From Arthrobacter citreus (GTDB lineage Bacteria > Bacillota > Bacilli > Bacillales > Bacillaceae_G), in the NCBI GenBank assembly GCA_013200995.1, contig CP053688.1, positions 4,402,001 through 4,466,000 on the forward strand: a stretch of 64,000 bases of DNA, in the 5' to 3' direction. The translations under genes and the position numbers were made by a program. Shown piece by piece: positions 17,104 through 25,953 of this stretch. The notes beneath the pieces are model-generated. The model saw only the letters and a program-made list of their open reading frames with translations, searched no databases and was not told where the DNA came from. The first letter of the stretch is position 1, and each line of letters opens with the position of its first letter.

Positions 17104-17500
17104 TGAATACTTTTTTTGATTTAGACTCTATACTTTCCACTAAATCCTCTATTGTACCGAAGTATTTTTCGACTTCGGGCAAATGGTAAAATGTACTCGT
17201 AGTTTCAAAGTTATCTACTTCTTTGTTTGGTGAATATAAATAGACTTTTTTGCCACTTCCAAGAGCGATACCTAATTCAATATGGCTTCCTTTTCCTGCT
17301 GGAAACAAAACAACTACAAAATCAGCTTTAATTACAGCTTCCTTCTCTTCTTGACCTATTACTTTTAGTTCTTCAAGTGTTGCAACGTTCTCATTTGTGG
17401 TCCAATCATATGTATTAATGAATCCTTTTTCTATTAAAATTTTACTAACATACCTAACCAATTCAATATTTTTAAGACTTGATGCAATATAAAACTTCAT
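17099..17500 (-). CDS. Nucleoside 2-deoxyribosyltransferase-like protein
   Basis: 133 aa. The start MKFYIASSLKN, the glutamate-containing stretch DWTTNENVA, the VVVLFPAGKGSHIELGIALG motif and the predicted Rossmann-like order fit the nucleoside 2-deoxyribosyltransferase family (PF05014), whose members exchange bases on deoxynucleosides or hydrolyse nucleoside monophosphates. The catalytic Glu is probably that of HIELG. AAAGGAGGGGAAATA precedes the ATG on the minus strand, an excellent ribosome site. It is transcribed alone on the minus strand between the xyl operon and a DUF5316 gene, with a terminator separating it from the latter. Substrate unknown; many bacterial members are uncharacterised. 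Confidence 0.8.
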   Translation of the reverse strand: MKFYIASSLKNIELVRYVSKILIEKGFINTYDWTTNENVATLEELKVIGQEEKEAVIKADFVVVLFPAGKGSHIELGIALGSGKKVYLYSPNKEVDNFETTSTFYHLPEVEKYFGTIEDLVESIESKSKKVFN

Positions 17501-17577
17501 TATTTCCCCTCCTTTTTATTCTAAATTTTATAATAAATTTGAATAACTCTCATTAAACTAATCTGTCATTTTGTTGA

Positions 17578-17611
17578 ATAAAAAAAGCGATCTTCTTATT
17601 GAAGAATCGCA
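17578..17611 (-). terminator. Rho-independent terminator of the DUF5316 gene (minus strand)
   Basis: On the minus strand GCGATTCTTC, loop AATAA, GAAGATCGC (one bulge), then TTTTTT. It directly follows the stop of the upstream minus-strand gene. Confidence 0.85.
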
Positions 17612-17615
17612 TGCG

Positions 17616-17906
17616 TTAGTTGGACAGCCAGTAAAATAATAATGAAACTATTATGCTTGGAAATCCTATTAAAGCTAACCTTATAGTTGTTTCAAGTCGT
17701 TGACGTCTATCTTCTTTTGATTCAGATGAATAATTTGCTCGCATTCGATCACCACTAACCAGTGAACCAGAAAATAACATTGATAACACAATAAACACAA
17801 CTCCAGTTGCTCCTGTAATTAGTGATGCGTTATTAATTCCAAATATGAATAAAGAGAACAAAACTCCAATTATTGAAAGTATGATACCAAAATAGAAATA
17901 TTTCAT
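17616..17906 (-). CDS. DUF5316-type small membrane protein
   Basis: 96 aa with three hydrophobic segments (about 5-22, 28-47, 75-93) and a polar loop containing GDRMRANYSSESKEDRRQR. That SGDRxRAN...EDRxxR signature is what I recall of the DUF5316 proteins of Bacillus; no function is established. I placed the start at the second Met because GAGGAG sits 6-7 bp in front of it; a longer version starts at 17924. It is followed by its own terminator, so it is a single-gene unit. Confidence 0.72.
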   Translation of the reverse strand: MKYFYFGIILSIIGVLFSLFIFGINNASLITGATGVVFIVLSMLFSGSLVSGDRMRANYSSESKEDRRQRLETTIRLALIGFPSIIVSLLFYWLSN

Positions 17907-18160
17907 AGATTTCTCCTCTTCCAATTTAATCCATATATAATTTTATTCAATTTTTATTAATAAAGTCCTTTTCTTAATTAAACTAGACTGTCATTTAGCT
18001 ACATAAGAATTTTAATAATCTACTCTAACAGAGCCTATTTTTTAAATTGGAATGTCTTATGCAAAGGGTGAATGAATAAGGAAAAGAGGAAAAATAATTG
18101 TTTTCTAGAATAGTTAAGAAACAAATATATTGTTAAATTTTGTAAAATGGAGTGGAGTAT

Positions 18161-18421
18161 ATGAAAGGCAATTCAGTAATTATAGGAGCATCAATTATTA
18201 TTGGGTGTGCGATTTTAGGATTTTTCATACAGTTGACATTTTCAAATAATAAAAACGAACCATCCAAAATTTCGAAAGAATACAAATTTGAAATGATTCC
18301 AGTTAACGATAATAATGTGATTATTTTCAACAAAGAAACCGGAGAATATTGGAGAAAGTTTTTACCAAATAATGAAGGACCTACAAATTGGGAAAAAGAA
18401 AAGTCCCCGATTACAAAATAG
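18161..18421 (+). CDS. Small single-pass membrane protein of unknown function
   Basis: 86 aa: one N-terminal hydrophobic segment (SVIIGASIIIGCAILGFFIQ region) followed by a short polar extracytoplasmic domain with YKFEMIPVNDNNVIIFNKETGEYW. The latter looks like a beta-hairpin in which a self-reported variable is described (VNDNNVIIFNKETGEYWR), a pattern common in small Bacillus surface proteins. ATG 18161 has GGAG 8 bp upstream; GTG 18152 would lie on top of it. Probably cotranscribed with the next small gene, 33 bp later. Family not recognised. Confidence 0.65.
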   Translation: MKGNSVIIGASIIIGCAILGFFIQLTFSNNKNEPSKISKEYKFEMIPVNDNNVIIFNKETGEYWRKFLPNNEGPTNWEKEKSPITK

Positions 18422-18454
18422 TTTTTGCTATGGTTGGAAAAGGAGTAAAGCAAT

Positions 18455-18697
18455 ATGTTCTTTGGGAAAGTATTACTTACAATTGGAACAATATTATTCA
18501 TTTTAGCATTACCTGTGGCTTACTTTATTGGAGGCATGTCAACAGATGATCCAAATGCTCCATGGTGGGCTTTTTGGGCTGGTTTCTTTTTTATTGAAGG
18601 AATACCAATATTAATCATCTTAAGTAGTCTAGTAATCATAAAGATTGTTAAGCGTGATGAGAAGAAATATAAGGAATCTCAATTGAAAGAGAAATAG
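18455..18697 (+). CDS. Small two-pass membrane protein of unknown function
   Basis: 80 aa with two hydrophobic segments (about 4-26 and 38-64), a conserved-looking loop DDPNAPWWAFWAGFFFIEGIP, and a Lys/Glu-rich cytoplasmic tail. GGAAAAGGAG is upstream of ATG 18455. A terminator closes the two-gene unit. No family recognised; a long antisense reading frame over both genes lacks a ribosome site and is not favoured. Confidence 0.65.
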   Translation: MFFGKVLLTIGTILFILALPVAYFIGGMSTDDPNAPWWAFWAGFFFIEGIPILIILSSLVIIKIVKRDEKKYKESQLKEK

Positions 18698-18722
18698 TTG
18701 TATAGATAGAATATAGGTTCAC

Positions 18723-18753
18723 TAAGAATGTCTAATTAGGCATTCTTTTTTTA
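18723..18753 (+). terminator. Rho-independent terminator
   Basis: AAGAATG and CATTCTT form a short stem with TTTTTTT behind it. Confidence 0.82.
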
Positions 18754-18881
18754 TTTCAAAACAATTTTTTAATTTTAAATTTTAATTATTTGAATATCAA
18801 AATATAAAAGCATGAGCTTCCTCCTTCACCTAATATAATAGAATATCTTTCGATTAATCCTTCTTGAATGGAGTTGGTTTT

Positions 18882-20213
18882 ATGGTTGAAGTTAAAGGGT
18901 TGTCTTCTTATTCACCTTTAGGGCATTTGAATGAATTTCGGAAAGATCCTCTACAGTTTTTAATTGATCTTTATACAAACCATGAAACGATTGTTTCTTT
19001 TCGATTTGCTCATCGTAAAATGAATTTACTATTAGATCCAGATCTCATAAGAGAAGTATTAGTAACGAAACAAAATTCCTTTCATAAATCAAAGCCATTT
19101 CAGGAGATGAAAACCTTACTTGGAGAGGGTTTATTAACAAGTGAGGATGAAGTACATATGCGCCAGCGTCGTTTAATTCAACCGTCGTTTACGAAGCAGC
19201 ACATACAATCCTATGCAGAGGATATGGCGATGATCACCGAGGAGTTTATTCGTTATTGGAATGACGGAGAAGACCGTCTAATTAGTAGAGATATGATGGA
19301 GCTTACATTAGCGATTATTGCTAAAACGATGTTTAGTATGGATATGAAACAAGGGCATGATCGAGTTGGGCGGCATTTCGATATTATTATGGATATAGCA
19401 ACGAAGAGAATCCGGTCTGTATTAAAAACGCCTCTCTTGTTGAACACACCAAAAAATAAATCCTTAACGGAGGCTATTAAAGCGATTGATAAGGTCCTAT
19501 ATGAAATTATTGAAAAAAGAAATAACTCGGATACTAAGGATGATTTACTTGGACTGTTAATGCGAGCAAGAGACGAAGAGTCAAAACAGGGAATGACTAA
19601 TCAACAATTAAGAGATGAAGCAATGACAATATTCCTAGCAGGTCATGAAACAACAGCAAATGCATTATCATGGTGTCTTTATCTATTAACTCAGCATTCT
19701 GATAAAGCTAAATTATTATATGAGGAAGTAGATCGTGTTCTTGGAAAAAGACGTGCAAATTATCATTCGATGAAAGACTTGATTTATACACAGCAAATTA
19801 TTTGGGAAAGTATGCGACTTTATCCTCCTGCATGGCTTATAAGTAGGAAAGCAGTAGAGGATGTTAGTATTGGAGATTACAGAATTCATAAAGGGGAAAC
19901 CGTTATGATGAGCTCATATATTATGCAACATTCCGATAAGTATTTCCAAAATGCAGGGGAGTTTATCCCAGAGCGCTTTAAAAATGGAAAGGTAGAAGGT
20001 GTGCCTGAGTTTGCGTACTTCCCTTTTGGTGGCGGACCACGTGTTTGTATCGGGAATCATTTTGCAATAATGGAAGCAACTTTAGTATTAGCAACCATTG
20101 TGCAGCATTTTTCTATTGAATTAGCACCAAATCATCATAAGGTAGAGACAGAACCGCTTATTACACTTCGCCCGAAAAATGGACTTCGAATGATTGTAAA
20201 AAAGAGAAAATAA
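18882..20213 (+). CDS. Cytochrome P450 (eukaryote-like CYP class)
   Basis: 443 aa soluble P450. Oxygen-binding I-helix AGHETTANALSW, K-helix ESMR, the PERF segment and the heme loop FPFGGGPRVCIGNHFA with proximal Cys389 are all present. Overall it resembles the CYP4/CYP102-like branch more than the CYP107/109 branch of the second P450 at 30061. No N-terminal membrane anchor and no fused reductase. ATG 18882 has GGAG 8 bp upstream; TTG 18864 is less likely. No ferredoxin or flavodoxin gene is adjacent, so the electron donor is encoded elsewhere. It precedes an FAD oxidase in the same direction by 99 bp; both are oxidative enzymes but joint action is only a guess. Confidence 0.9.
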   Translation: MVEVKGLSSYSPLGHLNEFRKDPLQFLIDLYTNHETIVSFRFAHRKMNLLLDPDLIREVLVTKQNSFHKSKPFQEMKTLLGEGLLTSEDEVHMRQRRLIQPSFTKQHIQSYAEDMAMITEEFIRYWNDGEDRLISRDMMELTLAIIAKTMFSMDMKQGHDRVGRHFDIIMDIATKRIRSVLKTPLLLNTPKNKSLTEAIKAIDKVLYEIIEKRNNSDTKDDLLGLLMRARDEESKQGMTNQQLRDEAMTIFLAGHETTANALSWCLYLLTQHSDKAKLLYEEVDRVLGKRRANYHSMKDLIYTQQIIWESMRLYPPAWLISRKAVEDVSIGDYRIHKGETVMMSSYIMQHSDKYFQNAGEFIPERFKNGKVEGVPEFAYFPFGGGPRVCIGNHFAIMEATLVLATIVQHFSIELAPNHHKVETEPLITLRPKNGLRMIVKKRK

Positions 20214-20312
20214 GCAGACTAAAGTACCTATAGTCATGTAAGTGTCCTTTCCTAGGTTTTTTCATAGAATATAACATTCTCTATACAGTATTTTTGGAAG
20301 GGGTTATATTGC

Positions 20313-21662
20313 TTGGAAAAGACAAGACTTACTGGTAGGATTGTTACACCTGATGATGCGGAATATGAACAAGCCAGAACAAACAATACTTTAAACAATC
20401 CAAAATTTCCTAAAATAATCGTATTTTGTCAAAAGAAACGTGATGTATTGAATGCTTTAAATTGGGCGAAGGAAAATAATATGCCATTTAGAGTTAGAAG
20501 CGGCAGGCATAGCTTTGAAAACTTTTCCCTCGTAAATGGTGGGCTTGTAATAGATGTTAGTGAAATGAATACTGTTACTGTTGATTGTAAAAATATGACC
20601 GCTAAAATACAGGCTGGGGCTAATTTAGGGAAAGTTTATAATGTACTATGGGAAAACGGTACGACAATTCCAGCAGGAACAGAAAGCAGTGTGGGGGTTG
20701 TCGGTCTTTCGCTTGGCGGGGGCATTGGAATGCTGTCACGATTGTATGGACTTACATGTGATAATTTGCTTGAAGTAGAAATAGCTGTATCGAATGGCAA
20801 GGAAAAAGCTAAAATCATTAAGGCAAATAAGAAACAAAATAGTGATCTATTTTGGGCTTGCCGTGGCGGTGGTGGAGGGAATTTTGGCATCGTAACGTCG
20901 CTTAAATATAAGGTTCATTCAATTTCAAATGTATCCATTTTCTCAATTATATGGGAGTGGAATGACTTCGAAGCTGCTTTTGATGCATGGCAAAAATTTG
21001 CAACAAACACTGATAATAGACTAACTTCAGAAATTGAACTGAGATCTAAACAAGCAAATCAAATTATTGCTCAAGGTGAATTTGTAGGGCCGGCTGCGAA
21101 ATTAAGAGAACTACTCCGACCGCTTACTGAAACCGGCACACCTATAAAAGTGGAGATAAAGGAAGTTCCTTATATTGAAGCTGTTCATTTCTTTGACGAA
21201 CCAATTGGTAACATTCCAACTTACAAAAAGAGATCTGGATCCTTTATTAATGAAATACTTCCAAAAAGAGCAATTTTAATTATGAAAAGTTTTCTTGAAA
21301 ATACACCAAATGAAACAACCGCCATTTGGCAACAATCTCTTGGGGGAGAAGTAAAACGCATTAAACCAGATGAAACAGCCTACTATTACAGGGATGCCAT
21401 TATCGTTCAAGAGTATTATTCTAGATGGAAAAGGCCTGAAGAAGAAGAAAATAGTATACGATGGGTAGAAGAGTTAAGGAGTGCTTTATCAAAATACACT
21501 ACCGGTGACTATGTGAATTGGCCTGATCGATTTATTAGAAACTGGCCAACTGCATATTATGGTGGAAATTTACAACGTCTTAGAATCGTGAAACGAGAAT
21601 ATGATCCATACAATCTATTTAATTTTCCACAAAGCATTCCACCATTAAATTTTTGGTTTTGA
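20313..21662 (+). CDS. BBE-type FAD-linked oxidase (berberine-bridge-enzyme-like)
   Basis: 449 aa. An FAD_binding_4 domain with the covalent-FAD His in RSGRHSFENFS, pyrophosphate loop SSVGVVGLSLGGGIGMLSR, WACRGGGGGNFGIVT, and a C-terminal BBE motif YYGGNLQRLRIVKREYDPYNLF. The second covalent link (a Cys in the SSVG loop of bicovalent members) is missing, so mono-covalent attachment is expected. Relatives in Bacillus (YgaK, YvdP) oxidise sugars or secondary metabolites with O2. The start is TTG 20313 with GGAAGGGG 9 bp upstream. Closed by a strong terminator shared with the convergent small gene. Confidence 0.88.
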   Translation: MEKTRLTGRIVTPDDAEYEQARTNNTLNNPKFPKIIVFCQKKRDVLNALNWAKENNMPFRVRSGRHSFENFSLVNGGLVIDVSEMNTVTVDCKNMTAKIQAGANLGKVYNVLWENGTTIPAGTESSVGVVGLSLGGGIGMLSRLYGLTCDNLLEVEIAVSNGKEKAKIIKANKKQNSDLFWACRGGGGGNFGIVTSLKYKVHSISNVSIFSIIWEWNDFEAAFDAWQKFATNTDNRLTSEIELRSKQANQIIAQGEFVGPAAKLRELLRPLTETGTPIKVEIKEVPYIEAVHFFDEPIGNIPTYKKRSGSFINEILPKRAILIMKSFLENTPNETTAIWQQSLGGEVKRIKPDETAYYYRDAIIVQEYYSRWKRPEEEENSIRWVEELRSALSKYTTGDYVNWPDRFIRNWPTAYYGGNLQRLRIVKREYDPYNLFNFPQSIPPLNFWF

Positions 21663-21676
21663 ACTGAACACATACG

Positions 21677-21725
21677 AAATAATAACCGACCGATTAGATT
21701 TCTTAATTTGGTCGGTTATTATTTA
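21677..21725. terminator. Bidirectional terminator between convergent genes
   Basis: AAATAATAACCGACC and GGTCGGTTATTATTT form a 15-bp perfect stem with A-rich left and T-rich right flanks, so it can end transcription from both sides. Confidence 0.92.
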
Positions 21726-21728
21726 TGA

Positions 21729-21917
21729 CTAATTCTGTTTCTTATTTCCATTAATAAAAATTATATAATTCAATATTCCTGCTAAAAATAAGTACCCAAA
21801 ACCGAATAGAACGATTTGATAGTTTTTATCTACATAACCAAGATAACAACACGCTAAAGTTATAGGTAAAACCATTATAATAATGCAAAACTTAAGCACA
21901 AAACTAGGATAATCCAT
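21729..21917 (-). CDS. Small two-pass membrane protein of unknown function
   Basis: 62 aa with two hydrophobic helices (about 6-28 and 32-54) joined by LGYVDKNYQ and ending in a polar GNKKQN tail. AAGGTGAAAAAC precedes the ATG on the minus strand. It shares a terminator with the convergent FAD oxidase gene. No family recognised; the reading frame, ribosome site and terminator support a real gene. Confidence 0.6.
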   Translation of the reverse strand: MDYPSFVLKFCIIIMVLPITLACCYLGYVDKNYQIVLFGFGYLFLAGILNYIIFINGNKKQN

Positions 21918-22062
21918 ATGTTTTTCACCTTACAAAAGTATTTTTTATTTTAATTAGTTTTTCTTATTTATGAATAGTTATTCTTTTTTATACAAAAATG
22001 AAATTCTCTTTTATGACTTATACTAATTTAAGAAGTAAAACTATTAAATAGAAGGTGTCAAA

Positions 22063-22731
22063 ATGAATGATAAACAAATTGTAGGAGAAAAGGCAGTAGA
22101 GTATGTAAAAGATGGTATGATCGTTGGATTGGGTACGGGATCGACCGTTTTTTATACGATAAAAAAGCTAGGGCAATTAGTTAAAGACGAACTAAATATA
22201 AAGGGTATTGCAACCTCTGTTCAGACGGAAAAGCTTGCTAAAGAGGTTGGAATCCAACTCACAAGTTTTAGTGAAATTGAGCAAATTGATATTGCGATAG
22301 ATGGGGCAGATGAAATTAATCCAGACTTGGAGCTTATTAAAGGAGGAGGAGGTGCGCTTTTAAGAGAGAAAATCATTGCGAAGGCAGCTAAAACATTTTT
22401 AGTAGTTGCCGATCCAAATAAGATGGTAGAGAAATTAGGTAAGTTCCGACTTCCGGTAGAAGTTATTCCATTTGGCATGGAAATGACTATGAAACAGATT
22501 AGAGCAATTGGTTTATGCCCTGAAATTCGTTTAAATGGAACGACACCGTTTATTACGGATAATGGAAACTATATTTTTGACTGCAATATACCTAATAACG
22601 TTCAATCTGAAATAATAGAAAGAGAGCTTAACTTAATACCTGGTGTGGTAGAAAATGGATTATTTGTTGGTATGACCGATCTTGTTATTACCTTGGACAA
22701 AGATAAGAATGTAATATTATTAAGTAAATAG
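22063..22731 (+). CDS. rpiA: Ribose-5-phosphate isomerase A
   Basis: 222 aa enzyme of the pentose phosphate pathway converting ribose-5-phosphate and ribulose-5-phosphate; cytoplasmic. Visible RpiA motifs are VGLGTGSTV (phosphate loop), the IDGADEINPDLELIKGGGGALLREKI stretch carrying the active-site Asp/Glu/Lys, VADPNKMV and a C-terminal NGLFVGMTDLVI. Length is normal. GAAGGTG precedes ATG. Many Bacillus rely on RpiB (YwlF), so an RpiA here is notable but not rare in the B. cereus group. It stands alone. A functional link to the pentose importer 5 kb upstream is possible but not shown. Confidence 0.95.
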   Translation: MNDKQIVGEKAVEYVKDGMIVGLGTGSTVFYTIKKLGQLVKDELNIKGIATSVQTEKLAKEVGIQLTSFSEIEQIDIAIDGADEINPDLELIKGGGGALLREKIIAKAAKTFLVVADPNKMVEKLGKFRLPVEVIPFGMEMTMKQIRAIGLCPEIRLNGTTPFITDNGNYIFDCNIPNNVQSEIIERELNLIPGVVENGLFVGMTDLVITLDKDKNVILLSK

Positions 22732-22839
22732 TACATAGTAAATTTTTGCACTCAATGAAATGAAAAAGTATATACTTGCCCCTTCTTTCTATTTACCTAA
22801 TAATAGGATTAAAAGAATAAATAGGAAGAGGGGGATTCT

Positions 22840-23694
22840 ATGCAATTAAGAGTTTCAGCTGTTCAATATCATCTTCACACAATTAACTCCTTTGAAGAGT
22901 TTGAAAATCAAGTAGAGCATTATATTAAAACTGCAGAGGAATTTGAAGCGGATTTTATCATTTTTCCGGAATTTTTTACGACTCAGCTTATGTCTATTGG
23001 CAATGAAAAAGGTGAAGCGTTAACGATTCAAGATTTACCTAGCTTTACGGAGCTATATCGCTCTTTATTTATTAAGATGGCTAAACAATACAATGTCCAT
23101 ATTATTGGAGGAACTCATGTAATCCGTAAATGGGATCGACTATTAAATGTTGCACATTTGTTTTATCCAGATGGTCGGATTGGTGAGCAGGCAAAGCTTC
23201 ATATGACGCCAACTGAGGTTAATGAATGGAATATGAGCACTGGAGATGGCTTAGAGGTTTTCGAGACAGATAAGGGTACGGTTGCTATGCTAACTTGCTA
23301 TGATATTGAGTTTCCGGAAATCGTTCGAATGGCAAAGGCAAAAGGTGCAGACGTTATTTTCTGTCCGTCCTGCACAGATGATCGTCATGGATTCCATCGA
23401 GTACGTTATACATGTCATGCAAGAGCAATCGAAAATCAAGTATATGTCGTCAATACGGGTACGGTCGGTTCACTTCCAACCGTTGATTTTATGCGTGCAA
23501 ATTTTGGTCAGGCAGCAGTGATTACTCCTAATGATATTCCGTTTCCTCCCAAAGGCATTATGGTGGAAGGTGAAATTAATCAGGATATGATTGTGACAGC
23601 TGATCTTAATTTAGATTTATTATATAAAGTTCGTGAAAAAGGATCTGTTACAACATGGCGTGACAGACGAACAGATCTTTATCCAGATTGGTGA
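22840..23694 (+). CDS. Carbon-nitrogen hydrolase (nitrilase superfamily amidase)
   Basis: 284 aa. The catalytic triad is visible as Glu44 (FIIFPEFF), Lys119 (AKLHMTP) and Cys153 (MLTCYDIEFPE), with the DVIFCPS strand after it. Members hydrolyse amides, nitriles or carbamoyl groups. AAGAGGGGG precedes ATG. Two GNAT-type genes follow in the same direction (40 and 15 bp gaps), giving a three-gene unit. In other bacteria a GNAT domain and this hydrolase class occur fused in one polypeptide, which supports joint action on one small molecule. The substrate is not known. Confidence 0.9.
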   Translation: MQLRVSAVQYHLHTINSFEEFENQVEHYIKTAEEFEADFIIFPEFFTTQLMSIGNEKGEALTIQDLPSFTELYRSLFIKMAKQYNVHIIGGTHVIRKWDRLLNVAHLFYPDGRIGEQAKLHMTPTEVNEWNMSTGDGLEVFETDKGTVAMLTCYDIEFPEIVRMAKAKGADVIFCPSCTDDRHGFHRVRYTCHARAIENQVYVVNTGTVGSLPTVDFMRANFGQAAVITPNDIPFPPKGIMVEGEINQDMIVTADLNLDLLYKVREKGSVTTWRDRRTDLYPDW

Positions 23695-23734
23695 TTTGAA
23701 TAAGTTTACTCTTAAAGAGAAAAGAGGATTCAAT

Positions 23735-24406
23735 ATGTATCGAAAAGAATTTTTTGTTTTCGAACAAGATAAACCAGTCTCAGTAGTAATCCGAAATTAT
23801 AATGAAAATGACTTTGCAGATTTAATTCGCATTCAACAAGAAAGCTTTCCACCGCCATTTCCATCAGAGTTATGGTGGAATGAAGAACAGCTAAAAAATC
23901 ATGTGACTCTCTTTTCGCAAGGCGCGTTATGCATCGAAGTAAATGGTCAAATGGCTGGCTCCATGACTGGTTTGCGCGTCGATTTTAATCCTCAACAACC
24001 GGACCATTCATGGGAAGAGGTTACAGATAATGGCTATATTCGTACCCATAATCCGAATGGGAATACCTTATATGTTGTTGATATAGGCGTCAAACCAACT
24101 TACCGAAAATTGGGTTTAGGCAAGTGGCTAATGTTTGCAATGTATGAAGTTGTCGTTCACCTAGGTTTGGAAAGATTACTAGGTGGAGGAAGAATGCCAG
24201 GCTACCATAGAGTCGCAAATAATCTGTCACCAGAACAATATGTAGATGCTGTAGTTAAAGGTGATTTAAAAGATCCCGTGATTAGCTTTTTACTACGATG
24301 CGGTCGCATGCCTGTTAAGGTTGTAGCAAATTATCTAGAGGATAATGAATCATGTAATTATGGGACTCTAATGGAATGGAGAAATCCATTTATACATTCT
24401 AATTAA
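23735..24406 (+). CDS. GNAT-family N-acetyltransferase paired with the hydrolase
   Basis: 223 aa. The acetyl-CoA site is visible in VVDIGVKPTYRKLGLGKWLMFAMYE (motif A, RxxGxG variant KLGLGK), preceded by ESFPPPFPSELWWNEEQL and followed by a family-specific GGGRMPGYHRVANNLSPEQYVD insertion. This insertion matches what is found in the GNAT half of GNAT/nitrilase fusion proteins, in line with the gene order. ATG 23735 has AAGAGG 7-8 bp upstream; a longer frame from 23633 overlaps the hydrolase gene and adds unrelated residues. Substrate unknown. Confidence 0.85.
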   Translation: MYRKEFFVFEQDKPVSVVIRNYNENDFADLIRIQQESFPPPFPSELWWNEEQLKNHVTLFSQGALCIEVNGQMAGSMTGLRVDFNPQQPDHSWEEVTDNGYIRTHNPNGNTLYVVDIGVKPTYRKLGLGKWLMFAMYEVVVHLGLERLLGGGRMPGYHRVANNLSPEQYVDAVVKGDLKDPVISFLLRCGRMPVKVVANYLEDNESCNYGTLMEWRNPFIHSN

Positions 24407-24421
24407 AAGGAGATTAAGAAA

Positions 24422-25093
24422 ATGGAATATAGAAGAATTACGAATATTAATGACCCATTATTTAAACAAATGCATCAGTTAATGCAATATGTATTCCCTC
24501 CAGAAGAAGTATTAGAATTTGATCTTTGGAAAGAGCCCTTGGAGGATCCAGGAATTCGTGTTTTTGTTGCAGTTCATGAAGATAAAGTTGTTGGCGCTAC
24601 TGAATATCGCTATTATGAGGATTTTAATGTTGCCATGACTGATTTTACAATAATCGGACAAGCCGGTTTAGGAATCGGTCCATACTTAGCACAAAATAGA
24701 TTAGTAGATTTACAAGCGTTAGCAGCTGAGAATAATAAGAAGTTATCTGGCATGTTTGCTGAAATTTATAATCCTTATAAAGTAGAACACTATGAGTTTG
24801 GCGGCGTTAAACCAATGGACCCGTATGTAAGACGTGAAGTATTAGCTCACCTAGGCTATAAGCGACTAGATTTTGATTATGTTCACCCATCATGGAATAA
24901 CGATGGTGAGGCTGTCACAGGACTTGATTTATGTTTCCTTCCGATGAACGACGAAACAAATGAACTGCCATCAAGCTTAATCGTAAAATTTCTGAAGCGT
25001 TATTACACAGTATTATCAAATAGACCAGATTCATGGTATTCAATGATTGAAAACTTAGAAAAAAAAGAAAAAACTACATTAGTGTATTTCTAA
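24422..25093 (+). CDS. GNAT-like protein, third gene of the hydrolase operon
   Basis: 223 aa. The layout RVFVAVHEDKVVGATEYRYYEDFNVAMTDFTIIG and GIGPYLAQNRLVDLQALAAENNK resembles a GNAT fold, but the usual RxxGxG loop is altered to GLGIGP, so acetyl-CoA binding is uncertain. The IYNPYKVEHYEFGGV and HLGYKRLDFDYVHP stretches look family-specific. AAAGGAG precedes ATG by 11 bp. It follows the previous GNAT by 15 bp and ends before a large terminator, so it belongs to the same transcript and probably the same pathway. Confidence 0.7.
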   Translation: MEYRRITNINDPLFKQMHQLMQYVFPPEEVLEFDLWKEPLEDPGIRVFVAVHEDKVVGATEYRYYEDFNVAMTDFTIIGQAGLGIGPYLAQNRLVDLQALAAENNKKLSGMFAEIYNPYKVEHYEFGGVKPMDPYVRREVLAHLGYKRLDFDYVHPSWNNDGEAVTGLDLCFLPMNDETNELPSSLIVKFLKRYYTVLSNRPDSWYSMIENLEKKEKTTLVYF

Positions 25094-25107
25094 TAACATT
25101 TAGCCAC

Positions 25108-25164
25108 CAAAAAAAGCTTGTCGATCAAGTCTATACATAGACATGTCGAGAAGCTTTTTTAATG
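25108..25164. terminator. Long terminator hairpin between convergent units
   Basis: AAAAAAGCTT pairs with AAGCTTTTTT, and the inner arms (CAAGTCTA, TAGACATG) pair further with single mismatches. The symmetric A and T tracts make it usable in both directions. A second short hairpin (GACATT/AATGTC) lies at about 25172-25190. Confidence 0.85.
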
Positions 25165-25215
25165 CTCGATTTAGTAGACATTAATAAATGTCGAACAATG
25201 CTTTTATTGTAATCG

Positions 25216-25953
25216 TTAGTCTGACTGTTTTTGTTTTTCTTTTTCCTCTTTTTTATTATTCACTGAAGTAGTATAGGTTTTGTTTTTTTCGGAACCTTTT
25301 ATTAGCTTATATATATAATCAGAAGTGAGTTTATAGCTATCTTCAATCTTTGTCGTTAAATAACTTGCTCGTTCAAATATTATAGAACGGATATTGTTGA
25401 GTTGGTGAGAGACTCTTTCCAGTAACGCCTCTTGTGTATCAAGTCGATCTAAAACCCCGTGTTGAAATTCTTCTTGCTGAAGTAAACTATGAGCCACTTC
25501 ATTTTGTTTTTCGATTAACTGATTTAATTGTAAGGAAAGAGTTTGGTTATCAGATTCACTTTTTTCTAAACGTTTTGTTAAATCTGTATACGCTTTATTT
25601 AAACTAATCATTTGATCAATAAGCGTTTGTTTCTCTAGACTTTCATTTGCGTCTAATATTTGTAACCGTTGAATCATTGCGCTATCAAATTTTTCACGCT
25701 CATGGTTACTAACTATGAGACTATTTATTTGATTTATAACATGATTCCATTGGTTTGTTTGCAATTCTTCTAATTGTTCATAATGCGGCTTCAAATCAGA
25801 AATTGATTTTTCTAAGTTCATGTTATTCTTTTGTTGCTCTTCCATTAGTTCAGCTAAGTAATTATGCCGAACAAGCCCTTGATTTGCTGTTTGAATTTTT
25901 TCATTGTTTTTAAAGACATCTGGGTGTTCATTCTTATTAATAAATAATCCCAC
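25216..25953 (-). CDS. Coiled-coil protein of unknown function
   Basis: 245 aa, almost entirely predicted helix with heptad-like Leu/Ile spacing from about residue 30 to 190 and a short Lys/Glu-rich tail (NNKKEEKEKQKQSD). No signal peptide, membrane segment or enzyme motif. The start is a GTG with AAGGGAGAAA upstream on the minus strand. The N-terminal MGLFINKNEHPDVF motif is reminiscent of Bacillus proteins of unknown function. It is a monocistronic gene facing the hydrolase operon. A structural or spore-related role is possible but unsupported. Confidence 0.7.
   Translation of the reverse strand: MGLFINKNEHPDVFKNNEKIQTANQGLVRHNYLAELMEEQQKNNMNLEKSISDLKPHYEQLEELQTNQWNHVINQINSLIVSNHEREKFDSAMIQRLQILDANESLEKQTLIDQMISLNKAYTDLTKRLEKSESDNQTLSLQLNQLIEKQNEVAHSLLQQEEFQHGVLDRLDTQEALLERVSHQLNNIRSIIFERASYLTTKIEDSYKLTSDYIYKLIKGSEKNKTYTTSVNNKKEEKEKQKQSD

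Noticed and set aside
18133..18501. 122-codon antisense frame over two small membrane protein genes
   Set aside because: No ribosome site; the two plus-strand genes have good sites, plausible membrane segments and a terminator.
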